Source: Ignavibacteria bacterium
GTDB taxonomy: Bacteria > Bacteroidota > Ignavibacteria > Tepidaquicellales > Tepidaquicellaceae
NCBI GenBank assembly: GCA_016704345.1
Contig: JADJAH010000038.1
Span: 124,001 to 188,000 of the forward strand
Length of the DNA: 64,000 bases
Reading direction: 5' to 3'
Under the pieces are notes generated by a model. It was not told the origin of the DNA. It ran no database searches and worked only from the letters and a program-made list of their open reading frames with translations. How positions within the stretch are numbered: position 1 is the first letter of the stretch; each line of letters opens with the position of its first letter. A program made the translations under genes and the position numbers. Below, piece after piece: positions 17,676 through 26,857 of the stretch.

Positions 17676-18785
17676 TTGAGTGTCAGAAAGAATATATCAG
17701 ATCTCATTCCGGAAGAGATCGAAGCAGAACTTGCATTACTCGGCGAAAAGAAATTCAGAGCGGCACAAATTTTTTCCGCCATACATGCGAGGGGAGCTGG
17801 TTCTTTCGAAGACATAGTACTTCTCCCAAAAGCACTCAGACAGAAGCTTTCCGATTCATTTGAAATAAAAAATTTCAAAGAATCGAAAATAACCTCATCA
17901 GAGAAATACAACACACGCAAGTTCTTGTTCGAACTGGAAAGAGATCCGAAGATCAGGATTGAAACCGTACTGATCTCGGAGAAAGGGCGCAACACTGTAT
18001 GTGTATCAACACAAGCAGGATGCAATGTTGGCTGCGAGTTTTGTGCAACAGGTAAACTTGGCTTCAGGATGAATCTATCTGCAGGAGAGATTTGCTCGCA
18101 GGTTTATGAAGTAAGAAGACAAACCGGAGTTGAGATAACAAACATTGTATATATGGGAATGGGTGAACCTTTCCTAAACTATGCAAATGTTCTCAAGTCA
18201 CTATTAATGCTCACGAATGCGGACGGCTTGGCACTTCCGGGAAAGAGAATCACTGTATCAACAGTTGGGTTTAAGGGCAAGATAAAGAAGTTTGCCGATG
18301 ACTTAACATCTCCCGGCAATGAGAGAATAGGAAATGTGAAGCTTGCATTGTCATTACATTCAACAGACAATGGATTGCGTGAATCAATCATCCCAACTTC
18401 AAAGCTCAACCGATTGCCGGACCTTTACAAAGAGTTGACTTATTATTACCGAAGGACAGGCAACAAAGTAACGTATGAATACATACACTTTCCGGGTATC
18501 AATGATTCTGAAAATGACGTGAAGCGTTTGACTGCACTTTCATCGATGATCCCGTCTAATATTAATATCATTCCATTTCATCCGATTGGCTTTCAACTTT
18601 CAAAGCCTCTTGATAAACTGAATGATTCTTTTTCAGATACCAAAAAGTTACTTTCAAATCAAAAATTAAATGATTTAATTGCTTCACTAAAAAATAACAA
18701 AGTCGTTGTCAATCTCCGAACAAGCAGTGGAGTTGATATAAACGCCGCGTGCGGGCAATTGGCGCTTGCCGGGGAAAACCTGTAA
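17676..18785 (+). CDS. rlmN: 23S rRNA (adenine2503-C2)-methyltransferase
   Basis: Radical SAM enzyme that methylates A2503 of 23S rRNA and A37 of some tRNAs. The 369 residues show the CxxxCxxC cluster in QAGCNVGCEFCATGKLGF near residue 115, the glycine-rich GMGEPFLN segment and a C-terminal catalytic cysteine in SGVDINAACGQL. The N-terminal accessory domain (FRAAQIFSAIHARGAGSFED) is typical. The start appears to be TTG 17676; no better in-frame ATG precedes the conserved N-terminus. adk follows after 20 bp. Confidence 0.93.
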   Translation: MSVRKNISDLIPEEIEAELALLGEKKFRAAQIFSAIHARGAGSFEDIVLLPKALRQKLSDSFEIKNFKESKITSSEKYNTRKFLFELERDPKIRIETVLISEKGRNTVCVSTQAGCNVGCEFCATGKLGFRMNLSAGEICSQVYEVRRQTGVEITNIVYMGMGEPFLNYANVLKSLLMLTNADGLALPGKRITVSTVGFKGKIKKFADDLTSPGNERIGNVKLALSLHSTDNGLRESIIPTSKLNRLPDLYKELTYYYRRTGNKVTYEYIHFPGINDSENDVKRLTALSSMIPSNINIIPFHPIGFQLSKPLDKLNDSFSDTKKLLSNQKLNDLIASLKNNKVVVNLRTSSGVDINAACGQLALAGENL

Positions 18786-18805
18786 AATTCAAGAAATAGA
18801 ATCTG

Positions 18806-19354
18806 ATGTATCAACTGATTGTTTTCGGACCGCCGGGGGTAGGGAAAGGCACACAGGCGGAATTGATAGCAAAGAAACTCGGATTGAGCCACATATCAAC
18901 GGGCGAAATCCTCAGAAAGGCAGTGTCAGATGGAACGGAACTGGGAATAAAGGCGAAGGCGATTATGGACATCGGTAATCTGGTTCCGGATGAGATCATG
19001 AACGGAATTGTTAAGGAGGCTTTGGCTGGTTCGAGCGAAAACGGTTTTATTCTTGATGGTTATCCAAGAACGGTTGAACAGGCAAGGGCATTGACGTATA
19101 CATTCAGTGAACTTAATATGGGTGAAGTAACAGTTATAAATCTTATAGCTGACGATGAAGAGATCACTCAAAGATTGCTTAAGAGAGGAAGAACAGATGA
19201 TACTAGAGAAACGATAGCCAACAGGCTGAAGGTATATTACAAATCTACTGAGCCGGTAAAACAATTCTATACAGAGCTTGGAATCGTCAAAGATATTTAC
19301 GGAGTTGGTGATGTTGATGAAATAAGCAAGCTTTTGCTCGAAGAGTTGCATTGA
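18806..19354 (+). CDS. adk: Adenylate kinase (short LID form)
   Basis: Phosphotransfer between ATP and AMP. The 182 residues show the P-loop FGPPGVGKGTQAELIAKKLG, the AMP site HISTGEILRKAV, NGFILDGYPRTVEQA and the C-terminal RGRTDDTRETIANRL. It is shorter than the E. coli-type enzyme (about 214 residues) because the LID insertion is reduced, as in other short adenylate kinases. The next gene starts 85 bp downstream. Confidence 0.96.
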   Translation: MYQLIVFGPPGVGKGTQAELIAKKLGLSHISTGEILRKAVSDGTELGIKAKAIMDIGNLVPDEIMNGIVKEALAGSSENGFILDGYPRTVEQARALTYTFSELNMGEVTVINLIADDEEITQRLLKRGRTDDTRETIANRLKVYYKSTEPVKQFYTELGIVKDIYGVGDVDEISKLLLEELH

Positions 19355-19439
19355 GTTGTTTTATTCTACTGACTTAATTCAGTTTTATAATTGCAATTTT
19401 GAAATATATAGTCTATTTTGGTAACCAAAAATTTTCGGT

Positions 19440-19787
19440 ATGGCATCAATAAAAAGTACAGAACTTACAGATAAAGGCATTGTTATCCTTGAACCAAAAG
19501 GTAACTTTGTCGGAGGCGATGAGACTGATGAATTACGGGATACAATCAAGAAGTATTCTGAAGAAGGTAATAAGAAGCTCCTCATAGATTTGGGAAATGT
19601 TCTGTATCTCAATAGTACTGCACTTGGAGTTCTTATATCAGCCCATTCAAATTATTCCAAACGAGAAGGAAAGATAAAATTGTGCCAGCTCAACAAGAAT
19701 CTCGAAAACCTTTTTGTTATTACAAAACTCGCTCTAATTTTTGATTCATACTCTACTCAGCAAGAAGCTATAAACAGCTTTGAATAG
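19440..19787 (+). CDS. STAS-domain anti-sigma factor antagonist-like protein
   Basis: A 115-residue single STAS domain. ILEPKGNFVGGDETDELRD and LLIDLGNVLYLNSTALGVLI show the fold, with the serine/threonine at LNSTALG in the position normally phosphorylated in SpoIIAA-type antagonists. Such proteins relieve anti-sigma factors in partner-switching systems. No kinase or sigma partner is adjacent; the nearest genes are adk and an ExbB-type channel, so its partner is unknown. Confidence 0.85.
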   Translation: MASIKSTELTDKGIVILEPKGNFVGGDETDELRDTIKKYSEEGNKKLLIDLGNVLYLNSTALGVLISAHSNYSKREGKIKLCQLNKNLENLFVITKLALIFDSYSTQQEAINSFE

Positions 19788-19860
19788 AATTTCCATTTCA
19801 AACAACAAATACAAAAACTAAATCAAACAACTCTTTCAGGGTTATGGAGGTTAAAGCTTA

Positions 19861-20637
19861 ATGAAACAGTCTGTGTTCATTACAGTAGTAATAGTGGTCG
19901 CATTGGTAGTATCCGCATTCGTTTTTTACGGTGTGTTTGGAAATCCAGCTAATTTCAAGACGCCGGAAAAGAATACTCCGGCAAATATTATGGGTGCTAT
20001 CTATCTTGGAGGCCCAATCGTTGTTGCACTTCTCGCACTTAGTATCATGGTTATAACGTTTACAATCGAAAGACAACTTTCCCTTTCGAAAGCCAAAGGA
20101 AAAGGACCTATCGAACCATTTCTTAAGAAAGTTCAAAGCAATCTTATTGATGGAGATATAGATGGTGCTATCGCCGAATGCGATAAGCAGAAAGGTTCTA
20201 TTGCAAACATTCTGCGGCAGGGTCTCGACCGCTATCAAATGCTTTCAAGTAATGCAAGCATGGATTCAGATGAGAAGCTTCGTGAAGTTCAATCAGCAAT
20301 TGAAGAAGCAATGATGCTTGAAGTACCTCTTCTTGAGAGAAATCTTGTTGTATTATCAACCATCGCTTCAGTTTCAGTACTTATCGGACTGTTCGGTACG
20401 GTAGTAGGTATGATCAGATCGTTCCAGGCACTTGCAACAGCCGGTACACCGAATGCTGCAGAACTTTCAGCAGGTATCTCGGAAGCTCTTATCAATACGG
20501 CAGGTGGTTTGTTTGGAGCTATTGTTGGTACAATATCTTACAACTATTTCGTGACCAAGGTTGGAAACATTACATACATGATCGATGAAGCAACTTACAA
20601 CATGCTTCAGATACTTTCAATGAAGGGAAAGAAATAA
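19861..20637 (+). CDS. MotA/TolQ/ExbB proton channel protein
   Basis: A 258-residue inner-membrane protein. A first helix (VFITVVIVVALVVSAFVFYG) and a second near residue 50 precede a cytoplasmic helical section. Two C-terminal helices follow, with the family signature VLIGLFGTVVGMIRSFQALA and GGLFGAIVGTISYNYFV. It forms the proton channel that energises outer-membrane processes with ExbD partners. A GGAGG-like site lies about ten bases before the ATG. It starts an ExbB-ExbD-ExbD set. Confidence 0.92.
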   Translation: MKQSVFITVVIVVALVVSAFVFYGVFGNPANFKTPEKNTPANIMGAIYLGGPIVVALLALSIMVITFTIERQLSLSKAKGKGPIEPFLKKVQSNLIDGDIDGAIAECDKQKGSIANILRQGLDRYQMLSSNASMDSDEKLREVQSAIEEAMMLEVPLLERNLVVLSTIASVSVLIGLFGTVVGMIRSFQALATAGTPNAAELSAGISEALINTAGGLFGAIVGTISYNYFVTKVGNITYMIDEATYNMLQILSMKGKK

Positions 20638-20682
20638 GAATCCGAAATTCACATTAGTGGGTTTTAACTACAAGGACTAATA

Positions 20683-21267
20683 ATGAAGAAAGCCAGATCA
20701 ATAAAGAAACCGGGCGTTAACATAGATATGACTCCGCTTGTGGACGTGATCATGTTGCTGCTTACATTTTTCATGCTCGTCGCTACATTCAAAGTAGAGT
20801 CAACCGAATCAATTGAGATCAAACTTCCCGAATCTGCAGTTACTGATACAACTAAACTTCCTGAAAAGGATATCATGACAATGACACTTACCAAGAATGG
20901 TGATGTTTTTGTAGATGTTGATAATTTCAAAGTAAGGGAAAAAGTCTTCGGAGACGCATTGGGCTTGGGAATTTTTCATCCGGACAGCACAGGCAAGAGC
21001 GAATATGAACTAACAGGTCTTGTTATGGGAAAACCGATAAAAAGAAAAATGGTTGTGATGAACCGCGAACAGTTTGAAAAAGCCCTGAAAGAGCTCAGAC
21101 TGGAATTAAAAAATCAGACAGGCGGTAAGTCAGACTTCAGACTCGTAATTAAAGGTGATTCCGAATCGGACTATGGCATGATGGAAGATCTGATGGAAAT
21201 TTTTAAGACCACGAGGAATACAAGGTTTGCGCTTGTGACAGATATTCGTTCAGCTGAACCAAAATAA
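20683..21267 (+). CDS. ExbD/TolR-family biopolymer transporter (first copy)
   Basis: A 194-residue protein with a short cytoplasmic N-terminus and one transmembrane helix carrying the proton-relay aspartate in NIDMTPLVDVIMLLLTFFML, then a periplasmic ExbD domain ending in GMMEDLMEIFKTTRNTRFAL. It is longer than a typical ExbD (about 140 residues) because of a central insertion around residues 85-130. It pairs with the upstream ExbB-type channel. An AAGGA ribosome site precedes the ATG. Confidence 0.9.
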   Translation: MKKARSIKKPGVNIDMTPLVDVIMLLLTFFMLVATFKVESTESIEIKLPESAVTDTTKLPEKDIMTMTLTKNGDVFVDVDNFKVREKVFGDALGLGIFHPDSTGKSEYELTGLVMGKPIKRKMVVMNREQFEKALKELRLELKNQTGGKSDFRLVIKGDSESDYGMMEDLMEIFKTTRNTRFALVTDIRSAEPK

Positions 21268-21298
21268 TTTTTTAATCTTAATCAGAAGGAATTAGACT

Positions 21299-21829
21299 AT
21301 GGCCGGCGGTGGTTTCGACGCCCCTGAGAGTGGTTCCAGTGGCTTACATAAACAGAAGAAATACAAGAAAGGCAAGAAGATCGGTGTAAGAATCGATATG
21401 ACGCCAATGGTTGACGTCATCATGCTTCTCCTTACATTCTTCATACTTACCACTACGCTCAATACTCCGCAGATAATGCAGATCAATCTTCCAAAGGGAG
21501 ATGAGAGCGATAAGGTTAAAGTTGATATGGGTGATGTTCTCTATATCAGAGTTTCAGATAAGGGAAATCCGTACTTTTCGAGAGGTCTTTCAGACGGAAC
21601 GGAAGCCCCCCCTGAGAAAGTGGAATTCAGAGACATGAAGGCGAAGATTGAAGCTATATATGCACAAAATCCAAAGCTTCTGATACTTCTGAAATTTGAC
21701 CGCAAAATGAAATACAACATGATGGTTGATGTGCTCGATGAAATTAATAAAGCTGCAATTGAAAAGAGATACAGCTTTTTGAAAATGGAAGATGCCGACA
21801 AGGAAATTGTCACAAAGGCAGGTGGTTAA
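21299..21829 (+). CDS. ExbD/TolR-family biopolymer transporter (second copy)
   Basis: A 176-residue ExbD/TolR homologue with an N-terminal glycine- and lysine-rich tail, the transmembrane aspartate motif RIDMTPMVDVIMLLLTFFIL and a periplasmic domain with YNMMVDVLDEINKAAIEKRY near the end. Two unlike ExbD proteins after one ExbB channel are common in Bacteroidota, where they may form a mixed stator. An AAGGA site precedes the ATG. A hairpin terminator follows. Confidence 0.9.
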   Translation: MAGGGFDAPESGSSGLHKQKKYKKGKKIGVRIDMTPMVDVIMLLLTFFILTTTLNTPQIMQINLPKGDESDKVKVDMGDVLYIRVSDKGNPYFSRGLSDGTEAPPEKVEFRDMKAKIEAIYAQNPKLLILLKFDRKMKYNMMVDVLDEINKAAIEKRYSFLKMEDADKEIVTKAGG

Positions 21830-21855
21830 GAAGTAACATATTGAAAGTTTCTTTG

Positions 21856-21889
21856 AGCGGTCTGAATTAAACTTCGGATCGCTTTTTTT
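21856..21889 (+). terminator. Rho-independent terminator after the ExbB/ExbD genes
   Basis: An 11-base stem (21856-21866 pairing with 21873-21883, with G-T wobbles) and a six-base loop, followed by a run of seven T. It lies 27 bp after the second exbD stop and would end the ExbB-ExbD-ExbD transcript. Confidence 0.75.
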
Positions 21890-21910
21890 ATTCTGAAAAT
21901 AATTCTCAAT

Positions 21911-22750
21911 TTGAAATTCAGTTTGACAAGATCAGGAAAATTTATTTCACAACTCTTTATCATGACCCTGATACTTGCAGGGCCATTGATCTCGTGGAAT
22001 AATTCTTTTTCTCAGAATGATACGGCTCTGACGCGAAGCCGTGCCGATAATCCCGTAACGCTTAGGAATTATGTGGTTGATGAAACAGGCACGCTGACTA
22101 ACGCATAGATCAACTCGCTTACCGCTAAGTTAAGACAGGTAGAAGAGCAAACATCAAACCAGATAGTGGTATATGTGATCCCAAGTCTGGACGGCGAATC
22201 ACTGGAAGATCTGTCTATCAGACTTGCGGAGAAGAACAAGATAGGTAAGAAGGACCGGAACAATGGAGTTCTTCTTCTTATAGTGAAGAACGACAGGAAG
22301 CTGAGAATCGAAGTCGGTTACGGACTGGAAGGCGCTTTGACTGATGCTGCAAGTTCTAGCATCATTCGAAATGAGATAACGCCGAAATTCAAGCAGGGAA
22401 ATTATTATGATGGAATCAATGCAGGTGTTGATGCGATCATAGCTGTAACAAAAGGTGAGTATGCAGGTGATAAGCGCGATCCTAAAGGCTCGGGTTCCTG
22501 CGGCGGTGTTCCGTTTTTTGTGATACTTATCTTCATGATCATTTTCTTTTTCATAATTACTTCCGCCATCAGAAACAGTTTTGGAAGAGGTAAGACAATG
22601 TACGGCAGTAAAAAAGGCTGGTCGGCTGTGCCATGGATCATTTCCAGCGGCAGCAGCGGCAGAGGATCATCATGGGGAAGCGGAAGTTCAGGTGGGTTCT
22701 CCGGCGGCGGTGGATCTTTTGGCGGCGGCGGTGCAAGCGGCAGCTGGTAA
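21911..22750 (+). pseudogene. TPM-domain (YgcG-like) membrane protein with an in-frame TAG stop
   Basis: A secreted or membrane TPM-domain protein of about 280 residues: signal segment, then VVDETGTLTNA, a TPM core (QTSNQIVVYVIPSLDGESLE, then RKLRIEVGYGLEGALTD), one transmembrane helix (FFVILIFMIIFFFII) and a glycine/serine-rich tail. A TAG at 22106-22108 interrupts it; the same frame then continues without any other stop to 22750. Relatives usually have a glutamine there (LTNAQINSL), so a single CAG to TAG change explains it. The start is TTG 21911, or the second part may be expressed from an internal start. It is a sense-codon loss, not a frameshift. Confidence 0.8.
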
Positions 22751-22768
22751 TTTAAATTCATAAATGCA

Positions 22769-23233
22769 ATGTCTCTTAAAGAGATAGTTTCAAACTACAT
22801 TTCGGTTGAAGATCTGAAGAAGGTTTCCGGCGCAATAGAGGAGATTGAAAAACAGACCAGAGGTGAAATCAGGATAAGCCTTAAAGATCATAAGGGATAT
22901 CTTGAACAGGGCATCTCTTCATGGGATCTTGCGCTTCAGGAGTTTTATGAACTTGAAATGGACAAGACCTCGGAGAAGACCGGTGTACTGATTCAGATAA
23001 TATTCAGAGAACATGAATTCAGCATTGTTGCCGATGAAGGTGTAAACTCGAAAGTAATTACTGATACGTGGTCTGATATCTCACTGGGAATGAGTCTTAG
23101 ATTTAAAACGGATCAGTATTGCGAAGGAATCATCTTTGCATTGGAAGAGATCGGAAAAATTCTGATAAAGGAGTTTCCAATCAGAGATGGTGATGTAAAT
23201 GAACTTTCCAATGAGATCGTTATCAGAAAATGA
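22769..23233 (+). CDS. TPM-domain protein
   Basis: A 154-residue protein without signal peptide. It matches the TPM fold: IEEIEKQTRGEIRISLKDH, TGVLIQIIFREHEFSIVADEG and EGIIFALEEIGKILIKEFP. Pairs of TPM genes, one with a membrane tail and one short, are common in Bacteroidota next to LemA-family genes, but no lemA is present here. The biochemical role is unsettled; plant and algal TPM proteins are linked to photosystem repair and phosphatase activity. It starts 18 bp after the interrupted TPM gene. Confidence 0.82.
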   Translation: MSLKEIVSNYISVEDLKKVSGAIEEIEKQTRGEIRISLKDHKGYLEQGISSWDLALQEFYELEMDKTSEKTGVLIQIIFREHEFSIVADEGVNSKVITDTWSDISLGMSLRFKTDQYCEGIIFALEEIGKILIKEFPIRDGDVNELSNEIVIRK

Positions 23234-23342
23234 ATCCATAGCAGTTTTAGCGAATTGAAAAATTTTTGCCGAAAGCATTCCTTCTTAAAAATAAAAGCTT
23301 CAAAACAGACCTTTGACTGACTTATCTGCTTCAACAGAATTA

Positions 23343-23864
23343 ATGGAGAAATTCATCCTCAACGAAAACCTGCGCAAGCATTGCTATGCTGTAGCGGCGG
23401 TTATGAAGTCATATGCTTTGAAGCTTAATGAGGATTCTGAGAGATGGGCAGTTACAGGAATATTGCATGACCTCGATTGGGAAAAATTTCCTGATACACA
23501 TCCAAACACGGCAGTGCCAATTCTTAAAGAAGCCGGTTATGATGATGAAATTATAGAAGCTATTCTTGGACACGCTTATCCTGAAAGAACTGATGTGCCC
23601 AGAACAAGCAACCTCTCAAAATACTTGTTTGCATGCGATGAGATCACAGGTTTTGTAACCGCCTATTCCTACATGAAACCGGGCGGGCTGGATGACGTAG
23701 AAGTAAAGAGCATAAAGAAGAAGATGAAGGACAAAGCGTTTGCAAGAAATGTTAATCGTGAAGATATATTAAAAGGTGCTGAAGAAATTGGGATAGTTTT
23801 TGAAGATCATCTTGAAAACGTCATCGGTGCTATGAAGAATGATCCTAAAGTAAACTCGAAGTAG
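23343..23864 (+). CDS. HD-domain phosphohydrolase-like protein
   Basis: About 173 residues with an HD-superfamily core: the first histidine in RKHCYAVAAVMKSYAL, the HD pair in GILHDLDWEKFPDTHP, and a third metal ligand in ILGHAYPERTDVP, followed by YLFACDEITGFVTAYSYM. These proteins are annotated as metal-dependent phosphohydrolases of unknown substrate. I favour ATG 23343; a TTG at 23313 would add ten residues. It lies ten bases before the ABC ATPase. Confidence 0.82.
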   Translation: MEKFILNENLRKHCYAVAAVMKSYALKLNEDSERWAVTGILHDLDWEKFPDTHPNTAVPILKEAGYDDEIIEAILGHAYPERTDVPRTSNLSKYLFACDEITGFVTAYSYMKPGGLDDVEVKSIKKKMKDKAFARNVNREDILKGAEEIGIVFEDHLENVIGAMKNDPKVNSK

Positions 23865-23874
23865 AATAATTATA

Positions 23875-24801
23875 ATGCCTGTAATCTCAACGAAAGATCT
23901 TACAAAAGAATATCAATCCAAAACTTTCTCAAAAGAAAAAATTCTTGCCTTGAGCAATTTTTCTTTTGAAGTTCAGAGCGGAGAGATCTTTGGAATTCTC
24001 GGACCAAACGGCGCCGGCAAAACAACTCTTATCAAGATACTTCTCGGAATTACATTCAGAACAAAGGGAGATGTTAAGGTTTTTGAAAAGGATATTACAG
24101 ATGATTCTTATAAGCTGAAAGTCGGCTACTTGCCTGAGAATCATCGCTTTCCTTCTTATCTCACAGGAGAGCAGGCTCTGGTGTTTTATGGGATGCTCAG
24201 TGGGATGAGTAAGAAAGATGTGAAGAAGAAGGCAGACGAGTATCTGCAAATCGTCGATATGGAGAAATGGCGGAATACAAAAATAAAGAAATATTCGAAA
24301 GGTATGTTGCAGAGACTCGGTCTTGCACAGGCGCTTCTCAATGATCCCGAGCTTATATTTCTTGATGAGCCCACCGATGGCGTGGATCCTATTGGGAGAA
24401 AACAAATCAGAGATCTTCTCATGCATTTGAAGGGAACAGGTAAAACTATCTTCCTTAATTCGCATCTCCTGAGTGAAGTTGAGCTGATCTGTGATCGTGT
24501 CGCCATACTCAACAAAGGCTCGCTCGTTACTTCGGGAACTGTAGACGAGCTTACATCCGTCTCAGATACATTCAGATTCACGGTTTCGGAAACTAATGAC
24601 GAACTGATGCAATCATTGCTCAGTGCATTCAAGGCGACCATAAAAAATTCCCGGGAGTTTACGATCAAAGCTGTATCAGGCGAAGAACTCAACAAGCTGA
24701 TTGATTTTTTAAGACAAAAAAATGTGATGATACTTGGTGTTGAAAAAGAAAAGAATACTCTTGAAAGCATGTTCATAAATCTTATCGGGAGCCAGAACTG
24801 A
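23875..24801 (+). CDS. ABC transporter ATP-binding protein
   Basis: A 308-residue ATPase of the ABC-2 export type. Walker A is GPNGAGKTTLIKILLGIT near residue 45, the signature is KYSKGMLQRLGLAQALLNDP near 145, Walker B is LIFLDEPTDGVDP and the switch histidine is in LNSHLLSEVE. A C-terminal regulatory section of about 90 residues follows. The next gene is the matching permease, one base after the stop. The substrate is unknown. Confidence 0.93.
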   Translation: MPVISTKDLTKEYQSKTFSKEKILALSNFSFEVQSGEIFGILGPNGAGKTTLIKILLGITFRTKGDVKVFEKDITDDSYKLKVGYLPENHRFPSYLTGEQALVFYGMLSGMSKKDVKKKADEYLQIVDMEKWRNTKIKKYSKGMLQRLGLAQALLNDPELIFLDEPTDGVDPIGRKQIRDLLMHLKGTGKTIFLNSHLLSEVELICDRVAILNKGSLVTSGTVDELTSVSDTFRFTVSETNDELMQSLLSAFKATIKNSREFTIKAVSGEELNKLIDFLRQKNVMILGVEKEKNTLESMFINLIGSQN

Positions 24802-24802
24802 T

Positions 24803-25616
24803 ATGAGATTCCTAACTTTGATGTTCAGCACATTCCGTGAAGCGGTTGCAAAGAAAATTTTCCTGGGCTTCTTTGTAATTGCTACCATCATAATTTTATT
24901 TTTTTCTTTTCCTTATCAATGTTGATTCCGTTGAAGGCATGGTAAATATGATGGAGTCTTCAGGTGAAGAAGGCGTCAAGCAGCTTGTTACTGGATTTGA
25001 GGTAGGAATGATCAATTTATCTTACCTGCTTGTGATCACATTCTGTTTCATTGCGGTGTCTTCATTCATTCCTTCAATGCTTGAAAAAGGAAACATCGAT
25101 ATTCTTCTTTCAAAACCTGTTTCAAGAACGAACATAATACTGGCAAAATTTCTCGGCGGAGTATTGCTGATTTTTTTGAGCCTTACATATATGATAGGCG
25201 GCGTTTGGATCATACTTTCCGCGAAGTCGGGTTACTGGAATTTCCCTTTCCTATACTCGATTCCGTGGCTCACACTTTCATTTGCCATTATCTATGCTTT
25301 GATAATTCTGATCGGAGTAACATCACAAAGCACAATACTCTCAATTATCATAAGTATGTTTCTTGTATTTGTGATTTGCCCTGTATTATATGTAAGAGAA
25401 ACTGTGATCTTCAGCCTGGTTACAAACAGCACGATTCAGTTTATCATCAACTTTTTCTACTACATTCTTCCGAAGCCCGGTGATATCAATCAAATAATTA
25501 CAGATATCATAACCGGCAATCCGGTAAAATCATACATGCCCGTATTTTCTTCCGTACTCTTTATGCTTGCCGCATTGTCGCTATCGATATTTTATTTTCG
25601 AAGAAAGGACTATTGA
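24803..25616 (+). pseudogene. ABC-2-type transporter permease, frameshifted near the N-terminus
   Basis: Reading starts at ATG 24803 (MRFLTLMFSTFREAVAKKIF, then FLGFFVIATIIILF) and stops after about 40 codons. The natural continuation lies one base over: FLINVDSVEGMVNMMESSGEE and on through about five more transmembrane helices to TGA 25616. The shift is at a seven-T run, 24899-24905; one T fewer would join the frames into about 270 residues of a typical COG1277-like permease. A sequencing error is likely, since the rest is well preserved. It pairs with the ATPase immediately upstream. Confidence 0.8.
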
Positions 25617-26665
25617 AAAGTCATCAAAAGTTCACTGCAATAGCAGTGCTCTTTCTGCTTTTGCTGTCATCTTGCTCACTTAGGCCTGATCCCGAGCCTC
25701 TGCCTTTTTCGGTTCAAACAACATTGAATCTTCTTCAGGAGAATTCACAATTTGTAATGTATCTGAACTTCAAGAGCATGAGAAGAACTGAGTTCTGGAA
25801 GAAAAACATTTCCGATTCCATTCTTAATGCAGAAAAGACTTTTGGAAGTCTTCTCAATACATTCAAAGTATCAACGGGCGCATCGATCTCCGAAGGTCTT
25901 GATGAGTTGTATTACTCTAACTCCTGGTTTGGAGAAAACGCAATCGTACTGAAAGGGATCTTCAACAGGACAACACTTGATACTCTGCTTGCACGCGACA
26001 GTGTCTTTTCAATTACAAAAAGCAGGGAAGGGACAAATATTTATGTTAACAATGAGAACGGACTATATTTTTTCTTCAAAGATAACTTCACAATCTGTGC
26101 AAGTAATTATCTCAAACAGATCGATGAGATGATTGAAACTTCAGATACATCGAAGGCAGGACTTTTGAGCAATCCAAAAATGCTTGAGACCATTCAATCT
26201 GTAGTTAACAAGGAGAATCTGTGGATGGTGACAAACGAGAAAATGTTTATCAGAGGCTTATTCATGAACTTGCTGGAAACTACATCGGGCAAACAAGTTG
26301 AAGAAAATGACAGCGCGGCAGTTGACACAACGGTCACCGACGATAATTTGACCGTAAGAAATCTCTACAAGGCAGTTAACTCTCTTTCCTTCTCCGCAAA
26401 AATGGGTACAGATCTGTCATTGCTTGTGCAAGGTGAATGTTTCAGCGAACGGACTTCCAAATATTTATCCGAAATCCTCAGCGGATTAATAACAGTAGCA
26501 AAGCTGAGCGAGAAAGATAAACAAGATCCCGAAACATCTCAAATGCTTAAGAACATAGAACTCGACCGGTACGATGAAACTGTCTATGTAAGCGTTACAA
26601 TTGACGAAAAGAATCTTGCTGCTTTCAGAAGTAAAAATCTAATGAGAACTCCGCCGGAAATGTAG
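25613..26665 (+). CDS. Hypothetical lipoprotein
   Basis: A 350-residue protein with a lipoprotein signal (KFTAIAVLFLLLLSSC, cysteine near residue 21). The body begins NLLQENSQFVMYLNFKSMRR and contains LFFFKDNFTICASNYLKQID and an acidic loop near residue 245. I do not recognise the family with confidence; the layout resembles DUF3352-like proteins that scan periplasmic ligands, but this is weak. The TTG start overlaps the permease stop by four bases, so it is probably co-expressed with the ABC exporter. A heptanucleotide repeat array begins six bases after its stop. Confidence 0.6.
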   Translation: MKSHQKFTAIAVLFLLLLSSCSLRPDPEPLPFSVQTTLNLLQENSQFVMYLNFKSMRRTEFWKKNISDSILNAEKTFGSLLNTFKVSTGASISEGLDELYYSNSWFGENAIVLKGIFNRTTLDTLLARDSVFSITKSREGTNIYVNNENGLYFFFKDNFTICASNYLKQIDEMIETSDTSKAGLLSNPKMLETIQSVVNKENLWMVTNEKMFIRGLFMNLLETTSGKQVEENDSAAVDTTVTDDNLTVRNLYKAVNSLSFSAKMGTDLSLLVQGECFSERTSKYLSEILSGLITVAKLSEKDKQDPETSQMLKNIELDRYDETVYVSVTIDEKNLAAFRSKNLMRTPPEM

Positions 26666-26670
26666 AGAGC

Positions 26671-26768
26671 GGAATTAGGAATTAAGAATTAGGAATGTAG
26701 GAATTAGGAATTAGGAATTAGGAATTAAGAATTAGGAATTAGGAATTAGGAATTAGGAATTAGGAATT
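26671..26768 (+). repeat. Heptanucleotide tandem array (GGAATTA type)
   Basis: About fourteen copies of a 7-bp unit, GGAATTA, with occasional AGAATTA variants and one irregular unit near 26695. It begins six bases after the stop of the lipoprotein gene and reads purine-rich on the same strand as that gene. It has no coding content of its own. Confidence 0.9.
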
Positions 26769-26857
26769 TCGCTTGAATGAGATTAAATAGAAGGTCAGTC
26801 AATGTAATCTGAAATATGTTAAACGAATTAGAATCTTCTCATGTAATAAAAATAAAT

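Noticed and set aside
22405..22761. Proline-rich frame opposite the TPM gene
   Set aside because: It mirrors the glycine/serine-rich tail of the TPM protein on the other strand.
23929..24776. Two long minus-strand frames opposite the ABC ATPase
   Set aside because: Shadows of a clear ABC ATPase gene.
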